DNA of 64,000 nt from Mermis nigrescens (GCA_036768485.1 JAVLUZ010000154.1:6306512-6370511), one strand, 5' to 3'. Shown: positions 12,329 through 23,469, counted from the stretch's first letter. Translations and numbers: made by a program. The notes: generated by a model not told the origin, from the letters alone.

Positions 12329-12802
12329 CAGGGCGGATCCAAATTTTCTGACAGTGAAGCAGTGAGGGGGCAGACGGAACTCAAAATTTTCATGAAAATG
12401 TCAAATATTGTCCAAAAAATTCGTATATTATGCTTAAAGGACCGGTTTTTTGCTGCCTTCTATAGTCAGAATTATTTCTGATGCAGAAAGGGTAAAAAAA
12501 TTTTCGAAATTTTTCGGAGTTTTTTAAATTGAAATCACGCAAAATTAATGCAGAAATCGACACAAATCGCCGGAAAACACTTGACGAATTATTGCTGGAG
12601 CTACAAAGTCTTTGTATTGCACAAAAACTACTCTTCTGACGTAAATTTAAGTTTTATTCGAGCGCCAAGAGAGTCAATAAATGTCGGATAAATTCGAAAG
12701 ATCGTGATAGGAATGACTAAAATCATAAAAAGATACATATCTGTTCTTCATTGCGCCTAAATATTTTTTTGACGATCCCCGCCCCCTCTAAGTCCGCCAG
12801 TG
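12329..12802. mobile_element. hAT-like non-autonomous element, CAGTGGCGGATC family
   Basis: The ends are CAGGGCGGATCC and, inverted, CACTGGCGGAC. The flanking octamers GTTAGTTG and GTTAGTGG match at 7 of 8. C-rich runs lie just inside the right end, as in the copy at 14654-15140. It sits 34 bp after the last recognised PSMA1 exon. Confidence 0.75.
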
Positions 12803-14653
12803 GTTAGTGGTCTACCTTTCAGACGGGCAGAGGGTGGGACAAAATTAAGGCCGCGAATAGGAAAATTGAAAAGTTTTCTTGCAAAAGTACTGTTTGTCTA
12901 ACAGCTCAAAATTTTCGGCCAAAAATTACCTGAAAATGCCCTGAATTTAATTTTTTTCCAATCGGGGGATCATAAATTTTACTGCTTTTGAGGGTTGGGG
13001 GACGACCAATTTTGGGTGGGAATAAGATGACGGTCTATCATGCATGATAAAAAAATATTTATGATGGTTTTATACTCTTAACGTTTGTACCAGTTTTTAA
13101 GGCCATTTTAGCTCAAAAATCTCTGCTGTGCATCTGTGTTCCGACAGTAATGATGCTTTCATGGCTTTAATCATTATTTTTGTACAAAAATAGGTTAAAA
13201 TACTAAAAACTGTGAAACATTTATTGTCATAGTTGACTTTGGATTCAATTAAAATAAATCAACGATATACAGGGTGTTTTAAGAAAACGAAACTCATATC
13301 TGACCTTGTAACTTTCCACTCACTCAATTTAAATGCGGTTTGATTTAATCAAAAGGGAATAAGCTTGGTAAGAATTTCGCAAAGTTTCGTACTCGAAGCT
13401 TGATAGGTTCTTGAATCACGCTCAATTGTGCAATTTTCATTAAATACAATGCGTGGTAAGAAATGATTAAGGTGTTTGCGACATTGTGACTTTTGATTGG
13501 ATAAACACTTTAAAATACAGACTGCTCTATTCAGAAGCCTATTTGTTTAGCTGTTTGCTTCTAAATTTTGTACAATTTCGCTCGTTGGTTCCAGACCTAT
13601 TGAGCTTTCGCCAAAGGTCACTCCCGTGGTCATTCAGTCAGTAATAGCAGGTTGCGTTTAGTCGTTGATCAAGAAGGTGGCCACATCAAGTTCCCCTGTA
13701 GTAAAATGCAGCACGTCCAGTCACATTCATTTTCTGGTTGTTTTTTTGTTTTCATTTTTATTGTTGATATGTAGCCTGGAATAAACGGGTTTCGATTATG
13801 CTTGCGCGTGTGAATGACCAAAGGAATGACCTTTAATGAAAGCTCAATGGCTCTCGAACCAAAAAGCGAAATAGTACGAAAAAAATTTAGAGGCAAGCAA
13901 CTAAATAAATGGGCTTTTGAATAGATTAGACAGTATTCTATAATTCTTACTCTATCAAAATCTGCAACGTCGCAAACACGTTATACATGTCCTATCACCA
14001 TAACTTAGCAATAGCCAAAGCTTCAGCCCGTCCAACAATGGGCTCTCAAAGGTTGGTTGGTCCCTAGTTGGGCTGAAAATGGGTTGAAAAAGACAATTTT
14101 CTTTGATTTTCGACTGTTTTTTTCACATTTTTTCAAATTAGCCCATCCAAGTGGACCCTTCAGCCCGTCCAGCTTTTGTGCCAGCCCGTTCCGTGGACGG
14201 GCTGGAATGGGCTAGTGCCCAAGTGTGCTTACCACGCTTTGTATTTAATGAAAAAACGACTTTTACACAATTGCTCGTTGTACAAAGACAAATAAGCTTC
14301 GGATACAAAACTTTGCAGGATTCTTACAAGGGTTTTTGTCTATTGATTAAAGCAAATCGCATTCAAATTGAGCGAGTCGTTAGAAACTCACGAGGCCGAA
14401 TATATGTTTCGTTTTTTCAAACACCTTGTCCATGAGTGCAATGTATTAATTATCTTCTTTTAATTTTCCAAATCGTTAAAAAAATATTTACGCACAATAG
14501 TTGACAACGCAACATAAAAAATTCAATTTTAAAATGCAGTTTAATCTGATGAAAAAATGCATAAGGTTTTTTGACCATGATTTACAGTGTGAATAATATG
14601 TCGAATTTTTATTGATTTTAGTTGATGTTATGAAAACGCTATTAGATTAAATG
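12803..14653. other. Non-coding stretch
   Basis: A G-run repeat fragment lies at 12830-13040. In the rest I see only AT-rich sequence and short frames with no supporting splice sites. A short passage of CAGCCCGTCCA-type words repeats at 14025-14215. Confidence 0.5.
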
Positions 14654-15140
14654 CAGTGACGGATCTAGGACTTTCGTAAAGGGGAGGGCATCCCTGATTT
14701 TTTAAAAAACTGTCGAAAACACTTCTAAAAATTCGGCCTTCGCGTGCGAAATGGCGTTTTTCCGCGTTTTGCGTTGTCTAATTTTATTTGTTTCCGAAGC
14801 AAAATTTTGTTAAACATTTTGAAATTTTCGACATTTTCGCTCGGAAAAATCACTGAATTCATTTTATTTTAGCAAAAATCTGGCGCGAAGCGCCCTAAAA
14901 TCTGAGAAATCAAAGCGGAAGAACCTTCAGAAGCTTAAGTTACTGCTCGATCTCCTGAACGTCGGATATTTTGAAAAGTTATGCTTGAAAATTAAAGAAA
15001 ACTATGTTAAAAAAGCTGGGGAAAATTTAAGAATTATGATCACTGACGGCCAAAATCATTGCAAATTACATATCCTTTCTTTATCTCGCCAATTATTTTT
15101 GGCCAAATTTCTTCCGCCCCCTCCGTTAAATCCGCCCATG
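14654..15140. mobile_element. hAT-like non-autonomous element, CAGTGGCGGATC family, 487 bp
   Basis: The ends CAGTGACGGATCTAGGA and, inverted, CATGGGCGGATTTAACGG have flanking octamers ATTAAATG and ATTAATTG (7 of 8). It carries a perfect GGCGCGAAGCGCC hairpin at 14882-14894. A larger relative is nested at 26383-27414. Confidence 0.78.
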
Positions 15141-15339
15141 ATTAATTGAGTTGTATACTTGCATATTTGTTTGTATATATGATGTATTATTGAATATTTT
15201 TTTCGAAATTCCACCTATACATCGTTTATCGTGATTTCTCAGTTTATTTGGGCGCTTCGTGCCGAATCATATTTGCTAATTTCAGTTATTAGCTTTTTTT
15301 GACGGACTTTGCGCCCAGAACTGTTTTTTAAAGAACATT

Positions 15340-16070
15340 AGTAGTAATCCCGGACCCTTCAGCCCCCCTGTACTTAAGCATAGCACATGCTTAAGCATAG
15401 AGACTGTTAAACTATAGGCCCGAATTGCCAAAATCGAGCGTTCTATTTAGAGCATGGCACAAAGTGCCTACAATGGGGCCGTACTACACAATAAAGCACG
15501 AAAGTATAGGCGTCAACCGCCGAATTTCGAACGTTCTATTTAAAGCATAGCGTGAACCGCCGAATTTCGAACGTTCTATTTTAAGCATAGCGTGAACCGC
15601 CGAACTCGAGCGTTCTATTTAAAACATAGCACAAAGCGCCGAATTTCGGACCATACTACTACACAATAAAGCACGAAAGTATAGGCGTAAATCGCCGAAT
15701 TTCGGACGTTCTATTTTAAGCATAGCATGAACCACCGAACTCGAGCATTCTATTTAAAACATGGCACGAAGCGACAATTTTCGGACCATACTACTACACT
15801 TTAAAGCATGAAAGTATAGGCCCGAATTGCCGAACTCAGCCGTTCTATTTTAAGCTTGGCACGAAGTGCCGAATTTCAGACGTTCTACCCTTGAGCGTTA
15901 CAATGCTTAAGCATACCACATGATTAGGTATAGAGCCTCCATGAGGTGCTAAGCGCCTACAATGGGGTCACTACTACTACACAATTAAGCACGTAAGTAT
16001 AGGCGTGAAGCACCCAACTATTCACAGTCGGTTATCCAGGACGGGCGGAGCCAATTAATTTTAATTTGCA
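15340..16070. repeat. Left terminal array of palindrome A
   Basis: Two copies of the self-complementary 12-mer ATGCTTAAGCAT (or a near copy) sit next to the end and recur at about 15909. Between them is an irregular array built from CGTTCTATTTTAAGCATxGC, a small GGCxxGAAxxGCC hairpin, GAATTTCGGACCATACTACTACAC and AAAGCACGAAAGTATAGG. CATACTACTAC resembles the element's own terminus. The mirror copy is at about 19740-20405. Confidence 0.85.
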
Positions 16071-16646
16071 TAACTAGCTAGCTGCCTCCCCCATGCTACT
16101 GCTCTAATTTTAGTTCATAAACTGCTCGTTGAAGCATTGGAACGCTGTTCTATTTTTGCATGTTTTTCAAACTTCGAGACATGTAGGTTCTACAGCTTAT
16201 GAGACAAAACTTATGTGTGCAATCATTTTATTTCTATAGCTTATGAGACAAAACTTATGTTATTCATTCTCATCTTATTTATAGCTCATGTGGGGTGAGT
16301 GAGTAGGGTATATGGTTGAAAAGTAATTTATTAATTTCTACTCTTTTTCCAGAAAAAAAATTGAAAAATGAATAAATAAATAAAAAATAAGCATCGAATT
16401 CGGACATCAGGCTATACAACAATAATACAACACCTTAATTAATCAAAATCAGAAAAAAATTTACAGAGAATTAGCCAGGAAGCACAACATAGAGCAAGTG
16501 CTCAATACAAATTTCTACAACACAACGCATTAGTACGACGCATAAAACATCATAAAACGGGTTAAACAGCTTAAACGTAGAAACTCTGCCCTTGTAGGCG
16601 CGAAGCACCAAATTTGGGGTAAAAATTCTTTAGAATAGTGTACTGA

Positions 16647-17279
16647 TTATATTCTGAGCATTTTTATCCGATTTGGATAGTCTAACAGTGCACTGCTAGA
16701 CTCTTCAACAGATGTGACAACTTCATTATTATCTTCTCGTTTCATCTGCTCATCCTCAAATAGATCGGCATTTTTGCGAATCAATTTTTTAAACATGTAT
16801 TTTCGACTGGCCCAAGCTGTCTCATTAGCTTCCTTTTTTCCAAATTTTAATTCATACCGGTAAAAATTATTAGCGTTTTCTATTTCTTCCCTTAAATCGC
16901 TTTCATTTAGAGCATCTAGGAGTGAGTCATAAAAATTATAGAGAATATGGATCTTAACAACAAAACTGCTGTAAAATGGCTCGGTTTGGAGGTCTTGTAT
17001 ACTGTTCGGAAAATCTTCAAAATCTGAAAGCACGGATTTTACTAAAAAGCGCCAAAACGGGTTAGTCCAACCACTTTCGATTACAGTCTCATTTGAGCTG
17101 CTTTCAGAATCTGAAGAATTTCCATTGTTACTGCCTTCACTACTATCATCATCTGTCATTTGTTCAGACTCTGATGTATCATTCCTCTTTTGTGATATCC
17201 CATGCATGAGGTATTTGTGTCTTTTTAAAGTAAAATTATTAAGTAATTGCTTACCGCAAATTTCACAGATTTTATTCAT
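16647..17279 (-). CDS. C2H2 zinc-finger protein of the palindromic element (intact copy)
   Basis: A 210-residue protein of unknown role. Residues 5-26 form one C2H2 finger (C5, C8, H21, H26; C-x2-C-x12-H-x4-H). Residues 34-69 are Ser/Asp/Glu-rich. From W71 a helical, aromatic-rich part follows (WTNPFWRFLVKSVLSDF, then YDSLLDALNESDLREEI), and a basic stretch around 155-170 (WASRKYMFKKLIRK). The start is the first ATG, directly before the finger. The frame has no stop, whereas the partner in the other arm and both copies in element B are broken, which suggests coding constraint on this copy until recently. It is transcribed outward from the palindrome centre. A single finger could bind the end repeats, perhaps as an accessory or regulatory factor; that is inference. 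I do not recognise the C-terminal part, and it has no polymerase or integrase motif. Confidence 0.85.
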   Translation of the reverse strand: MNKICEICGKQLLNNFTLKRHKYLMHGISQKRNDTSESEQMTDDDSSEGSNNGNSSDSESSSNETVIESGWTNPFWRFLVKSVLSDFEDFPNSIQDLQTEPFYSSFVVKIHILYNFYDSLLDALNESDLREEIENANNFYRYELKFGKKEANETAWASRKYMFKKLIRKNADLFEDEQMKREDNNEVVTSVEESSSALLDYPNRIKMLRI

Positions 17280-18453
17280 TTTGTCAACTATTCAAGATGT
17301 GGCATTCCTTAAATAAACTTTATTGCACTTGCACATGTGATTCGCGTTTACATCACATTCTTGACGTAGAAGCTCACATTCTTCACAATATTGGTCACTA
17401 CCGTCACTTCATTCAATTCTATAGCCTAGCATGCATTTTCTTCATATGCATAACATTAAGCCTGGTTCTGAAGTGAAAATTATCGCTGACAAAGTGCTCC
17501 AATTTTTGACAATATCTCCAAGAATCTCAATTTTGTCGGTAATATCGTCAATACAACCTCACGCAGAAAGGTGGTTTGCTAGTCAGTTGTTAGCTGATGC
17601 AACTACAAATAGGTGATTCTTATGAAATGCGCCCAATTTTCAGAGGAATGTGACGATGTGATGGTTTTTGTGCAGAATGTGAGACCTCACATTTTGCACA
17701 AAACTGTCACATTGTCACATTCGTCTGAAAATGTATACCAGGAGGTTCATACCTTCTCGCCCTTGGCGACTGATAAGTTAAAAGCAAATGCGCCCAATTT
17801 TCAGAGGAATGTGACGATGTGATGCTTTTTGTGCAGAATGTGAGATGCACAATTTGGAATGTGAGATTTTCTGCAAAATGTGAGGTGTACAAAATCCTCA
17901 CATTCTGCACAAAAAGCATCACATCGTCACATTCCTCTGAAAATTGGGCACATTTGCTTTTAACTTATCAGTCGCCAAGGGCGAGAAGGTATGAACCTCC
18001 TGGTATACATTTTCAGACGAATGTGACAATGTGACGGTTTTTGTGCAAAATGTGAGGTCTCACATTCTGCACAAAACCATCACATCGTCACATTCCTCTG
18101 AAAATTGGGCGCATTTCATAAAAATCACCTATTTGTAGTTGCATCAGCTAACAACTGACTAGCAAACCACCTTTCTGCGTGAGGTTGTATTGACGATATT
18201 ACCGACAAGGTGAGATTCTTGGAGATATTGTCAAAAATTGGAGCACTTGTCAGCGATAATTTTCACTTCAGAACCAGGCTTAACGTTATGCATATGAAGA
18301 AAATGCATGCTAGGCTATAGAATTGAATGAAGTGACGGTAGTGATCAATATTGTGAAGAATGTGAGCTTCTACGTCAAGAATGTGATGTAAACGCGAATC
18401 ACATGTGCAATAAAGTTTATTTAAGGAATGCCACATCTTGAATAGTTGACAAA
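17280..18453. promoter_or_regulatory. Divergent central region of palindrome A with nested small palindromes
   Basis: The two inverted gene copies start 1.17 kb apart and point away from each other, so this should hold a bidirectional promoter. It contains smaller perfect palindromes within the large one, built from GAGGAATGTGACGATGTGAT and TTTTTGTGCAGAATGTGAG in both orientations (about 17620-17740 and 18000-18115). Only about 55 bp at the very centre (17842-17896) is not mirrored. Promoter function is inferred from geometry. Confidence 0.55.
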
Positions 18454-19079
18454 ATGAATAAAATCTGTGAAATTTAGCGGTAAGCAATTACTTAATAATT
18501 TTACTTTAAAAGACACAAATACCTCATGCATGGGATATCACAAAGAGAGAATGATACATCAGAGTCTGAACAAATGACAGATGATGATAGTAGTGAAGGC
18601 AGTAACAACAGAAATTCTTCAGCTTCTGAAGCAGCTCAAATGAGACTGTAATCGAAAGTGGTTGGACTAACCCGTTTTGGCGCTTTTTAGTAAAATCCGT
18701 GCTTTCAGATTTTGAAGATTTTTCGAACAGATACAAGACCTCCAAATCGAGCCATTTTACAGCAGTTTTTGTTGATAAGATCCATATTCTCTATAATTTT
18801 ATGACTCACTCCTAGATGCTCTAAATGAAAGCGATTTAAGGGAAGAAATAGAAAACGCTAATAATTTTTACCGGTATGAATCAAAATTTGGAAAAAGGAA
18901 GCTAATGAGACAGCTTGGGCCAGTCAATACATGTTTAAAAATTGATTCGCAAAAATGCCGATCTATTTGAGGATGAGCAGATGAAACGAGAAGACAATAA
19001 TGAAGTTGTCACATCTGTTGAAGAGTCTAGCAGTACACTGTTAGACTATCCTAATCGGATAAAAATGCTCAGAATATAA
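18454..19079 (+). pseudogene. Broken mirror copy of the C2H2 gene in the right arm of A
   Basis: It aligns to the reverse complement of 16647-17279 from ATG to the final AGAATATAA. One extra base after GAAATTT puts a stop at about codon 7, inside the zinc finger, and several further small deletions follow. It therefore cannot give the full protein as read. Confidence 0.9.
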
Positions 19080-19739
19080 TCAGTACACTATTCTAAAGAA
19101 TTTTTACCCCAAATTTGGTGCTTCGCGCCTACAGGGCAGAGTTTCTACGTTTAAGCGTTTAACCCCTTTTATGATGTTTTATGCGTCGTACTAATGCGTT
19201 GTGTTGTAGAAATTTGTATTGAGCACTTGCTCTATGTTGTGCTTCCTGGCTAATTCTCTGTAAATTTTTATTTGGCTTGTTTTTTCTGATTTTGATTAAT
19301 TAAGGTGTTGTATTATTGTTGTATAGCCTGATGTCCAAATTCGATGCTTATTTTTATTTATTTATTCATTTTTACTTATTTGTTTATTTTTCAATTTTTT
19401 TTCTGGAAAAAGAGTAGAAATTGATAAATTACTTTTCAACCGTATACCCTACTCACTCACCCCACATGGGCTATAAATAAGATGAGAATGAATAACATAA
19501 GTTTTGTCTCATAAGCTATAGAAATAAAATGATTGCACACATAAGTTTTGTCTCATAAGCTGTAGAACCTACATGTCTCGAAGTTTGAAAAACATGCAAA
19601 AATAGAACAGCGTTCCAATGCTTCAACGTGCAGTTTATGAACTAAAATTAGAGCAGTAGCATGGGGAGGCAGCTAGCTAGTTATGCAAATTAAAATTAAT
19701 TAGCTCCGTGTCTGGATAACCGACTGTGAATAGTTGGGT

Positions 19740-20405
19740 GCTCCACGCCTATACTTAAGTGCTTTATTGTGTAGTAGTATGACCCCATTGTAGGCGCTTA
19801 GCACCTCATGGAGGCTCTATACTTAAGCATGTGGTATGCTTAAGCATTGTAACGCTCAAGGGTAGAACATCGAAATTTGGCACTCGTGCCAAGCTTAAAA
19901 TAGAACGGCTGAGTTCGGCAATTCGGGCCTATACTTTCATGCTTTTAAGTGAGTAGTATGGTCCGAAAATCGTCGCTTCGTGCCATGTTTTAAATAGAAT
20001 TCTCGAGTTCGGTGGTTCATGCTATGCTTAAAATAGAACGTCCGAAATTCGGCGATTTACGCCTATACTCGTGCTTTATTGTGTAGTAGTATGGTCCGAA
20101 ATTCGGCGCTTTGTGCCATGTTTTAAATAGGACGCTCGAGTTCGGCAGTTCACGCTATGCTTAAAATAGAACGTTCGAAATTCGGCGGTTCACTTTATGC
20201 TTTAAATAGAACGTTCGAAATTCGGCGGTTTACGCCTATACTTTCGTGCTTTATTGTGTAGTACGGCCCATTGTAGGCACTTTGTGCCATGCTTTAAATA
20301 GAACGCTCGACTTTGGCAATTCGGGCCTATAGTTTAACAGTCTCTATGCTTAAGCATGTGCTATGCTTTAGTACAGGGGGGCTGAAAGGGTCCGGGATTA
20401 CTACT
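19740..20405. repeat. Right terminal array of palindrome A
   Basis: Mirror image of 15340-16070 with scattered substitutions and small indels. It ends ...GGGTCCGGGATTACTACT directly before the right AACATT duplication. Confidence 0.88.
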
Positions 20406-20814
20406 AACATTGTCTTGCTTCTTGGAACAATTTTCGAATCATAAACAAGAATTTCGGCATAGTTTTTGTCCTTTTTTAGCGAAAATTCTAAAAATTTTCG
20501 GTCGTTCGCGTTAAATGCTTCAGTGGGCTCCTCTCCGAATGCACAAATGTAGGAAATAGAACAATAGGTAATTCGAGTCTTGAAATGTCTTTTTCCCTAA
20601 AGTTCAATAATTTAGCATTTTTGCGCAAAATTACCAAAATGTTGAATTTTTTAATTCTGCGCCGCAAGCCATTTTCAATAATGATAAATGATGTAAGACG
20701 GTGAAAAAAATATTTTACACGTGAACAGCTGATTTTTGGACCCCTTCTGGCCATGGAAAAAGTTGGAGTACCTCCACACGTGGGCATAGGTGGGGGCAGT
20801 TAGAGGTATGCACC

Positions 20815-21073
20815 CACACCTAGGCGTGGGGGGTTTGGGGGGTATGCATCCCCCAGAAACCAAAATACCCCCCCAGAAATCAAAATACCCCCAGAATTCA
20901 ATTTTTGAAAATTTTTTTTTTGTTTTTTCGCAATTTTAAAGATGCCAATGGATAGTGCTTGTGATAAACGTCGACAAATGGTGTTTTTATCGCCATACCA
21001 CCATTTTTAAGGCCATTTTTTTACCTTCAAAAAATATTGCACCCCATAGAATTTTCTTGCTGCCCACGTATGG
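20815..21073 (+). mobile_element. Non-autonomous element, CATACxTGGGC family, 259 bp
   Basis: It starts CACACCTAGGCGTGG and ends TGCCCACGTATGG, flanked by TATGCACC on both sides (20807-20814 and 21074-21081). The interior has the family words CCCCCCAGAA, GAATTCAATTTTTGAAA, GCCATACCACCATTTTTAAG and CACCCC. A degraded second copy follows to about 21295. Confidence 0.8.
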
Positions 21074-22450
21074 TATGCACCCCCAGAAGGCCGAACACCC
21101 CCTAAAAAACCAAATTCCTACCCACCCCCTAGAATTCAATTTTTGAAAATTTTGTTGTTGTTTTTTATGTTTTTTATGCCAATGGATAGTGCTCGATGAG
21201 AAAGATTAGAATATGGTTTTTTCGCCATACCACCATTTCTATTGCACCCCATCCCACTCCCTCCCCCAGCATTTGGGTGCTACCCACCTATGCCTGCCTC
21301 CGCGTTACCAAGGCCCAAGATCCGCCATATGCACAGTACAGCGAGTGATTTCTGGGGGAAACAAAACTTTTTTTGAAGTGCCTTTTCTAAACTTAAAAAG
21401 GGTGGATATCATACATGGGCAGCAAGGAAATTCTGGGGGTCAGGATGAGGAAAATTGTCAAAAATATTACTAAAAATAGAATTCTGGGAGTCTAAGGTAA
21501 TATGGGGGGTTTCAACTTTTGTGGGGTTCAACTCTCCCTCCCCCACGTTCATGTGTGGTAAATACACGTCTGAAATATCATTTTTGGCGTTTCTGACGAT
21601 GCTCCATCTTTTCAGAACGTAAGAACAAAAAAGATGGAAAAAATATCGGAAAATTAAAATAAATTCAACGTAATATAGTTAGAAAATCAGTGTATGGCGT
21701 GAAGCGATGAAAATTTGACACTTGAGCATGCGGATAGCTAAAGAAACTTAAAACAGCATATTTTCTGCATAGTTTTTGAAAGACTACGAAAGGGGCGAAA
21801 TTTTTTCGGGCACTCCCCTCCAAATTGCCAGGATCATGAATGCGAATCTGTCATGCTTGACACTTTGCGTAGCATTGCATAAATGCTAATCTCTATACAG
21901 TGTAAACTTACTACAAGTGCTGTGTAAAGTAGCGAGCCTTTGTTTACTTTACACACGGGTGTCGCTAACTTAGAGTGGATTTTTCAAAACTTTTTATAGA
22001 GCTGAAGCGCTTCGTTTTTTCCTAGCCCCACAATAGTGAGAACTTCATCTCTAAGTTAAGCATGCTTAGGAGAAATTCGAATTCTATTGTATTATTCCAG
22101 TGAATTTCGTCTTGTTGTTATAAAACGCGGAAGGAACGTGGTAGCTTAGAGGAATATCAGAATTAAAATTAAATATTAAATGTTAGATCGATAGCGATTT
22201 ATTATTTCGCGGTGTAATGACAAAGCATACCAGGTAGGTATAAAAAACGTTGTCGAAAAGAAAAAATAACGAAGTCTAAATAAAAAGAAGCAAGCTTTAT
22301 CTTGTATGCCACAAAAGGGCTAACGCAACGTGTCTATATCATACGTAACCAGCAACCAAATTCTTTGGTCTGATCTGATAAGGAAAAATTGCGAAAAAAG
22401 TGCCAAAAGTTCATTTTTGGCAGCCTTTCATGTTTGTATATGGTATACAC
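21074..22450. other. Repeat debris, no gene
   Basis: Degraded CATACxTGGGC-family pieces lie at 21074-21295 and 21412-21560, and a GTGTAAACTT/GTTTACTTTACAC inverted pair near 21900-21955. I looked for the missing C-terminal PSMA1 exon here and did not find it. Confidence 0.5.
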
Positions 22451-23296
22451 TAGAGCTGTGCCGGGGCCGCCTTTTTTGCCGGGGCCGGGGCCGGGGCCTA
22501 GGCCCCGGTGCCGGGGCCGGGGCCGGGGCCTGGCCGGGGCCAATAATAGCGTGCTTTACCATGCTCATAGTACGACCCTGCCCTACCACTTATATGTACC
22601 TATGCATATATTCTTGCTTGCAGATATGCACGTCAAGCGTTAATATTTGTTGGGATTACAAGATATAACAGAACATGGGCATCGGGGGATCTAAACCCCC
22701 CAGAATTCACATTCTCCCCCCCAAAAAAATCCGATAGACCCCCCAGAAATTGATTTTCAGAATTTTTTCTGTTTTTCAGCGGTTTTTTTGATGCTAATGG
22801 ATAGCTCACATTGAGAAACGCGAGAAAACGGTGTTTTTTCGCTTATTATCAGGCACTTTTTGACTTTGAAAAATTTTGGACCCCTAGAATTTTTGAGCTG
22901 CCCATGTATGGATTTAACTCCTCTGACTTGGATGCGTTTCTCAATGTGCTTTACTTTGCACTTTTTAGGCTTATTATTCTATTTGTTCTGATAGGCGTAG
23001 CTATCTGCTACCAAGCAAGCTGGAAATGCTCGTCTATATGAATTGCAATTTAAAATATGTCAATTTTGATCAGGTATTAACTAGAAATTTTCACCAATCT
23101 GACATAGTGAAATAAAGATTTGAATTAGCAAGATCTGTGGTTTGCTTGAAATCGAGTTTGAAGGTAAATCTGCCCAAAACATTATCAATTTTCTACATTA
23201 TAATCAACTCTAACATTGGCCCCGGCCCCGGTGCGAATATGCTTGAATAGAGCCTCGGCATAACTTTTTAGGCAGAGGCCTAGCAGCACAGCTCTA
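22451..23296 (+). mobile_element. hAT-like element with (GGGGCC)n ends, copy 2
   Basis: It starts TAGAGCTGTGCCGGGGCC, ends GCACAGCTCTA and is flanked by GTATACAC and GTTTACAC (7 of 8). It is the reverse complement of the 5746-6602 copy over most of its length, including the same inner CATACxTGGGC relative, so that repeat was already inside the common ancestor. The right GC-rich end is shortened. Confidence 0.9.
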
Positions 23297-23469
23297 GTTT
23301 ACACCATACATGCACAATATGGGAATTTTGAGAGGTGAAAACCTAAAGTGCTTTTTTGGGCCCAAAAATGGCCGGTACGCGTTAAAAAACATCACCTAAT
23401 TTTTGACAATGATAAAAGCTAGCTTGCTTGATTGTTTGTCGCTTGAAAAGGTATGCACGCTCAGCGAGC

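Larger units (their letters stand above)
15340..20405. mobile_element. Polinton-like giant palindromic element A, 5066 bp
   Basis: Nearly the whole element is two inverted arms of about 2.5 kb meeting near 17872. The termini are identical inverted repeats starting AGTAGTAATCCCGGACCC. The target duplication AACATT (15334-15339 and 20406-20411) is perfect. A 6-bp duplication and AG...CT ends are established hallmarks of Polinton/Maverick elements. Those normally span 15-20 kb and encode a B-type polymerase, integrase, ATPase, protease and capsid proteins, none of which is visible here. In order, each arm has an end array of about 730 bp, about 570 bp of spacer, one outward-facing C2H2 gene, and a shared central region of nested palindromes. 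The left gene (16647-17279) is intact and the right one (18454-19079) is broken. Assignment to Polintons is inferred from the ends only. Confidence 0.9.

Noticed and set aside
14151..14435. 94-codon frame as the missing PSMA1 C-terminus
   Set aside because: The translation shows no match to the expected GIVGKD-type segment, and no splice sites fit.
15400..15900. Regular short repeats suggesting a CRISPR array
   Set aside because: Units vary in length and sequence, there are no unique spacers or cas genes, and the context is a eukaryotic transposon end.
17707..18034. Two near-identical frames on opposite strands (starting MMLFVQNVR)
   Set aside because: They mirror each other because the DNA is palindromic, have no coding features, and lie in the divergent centre.
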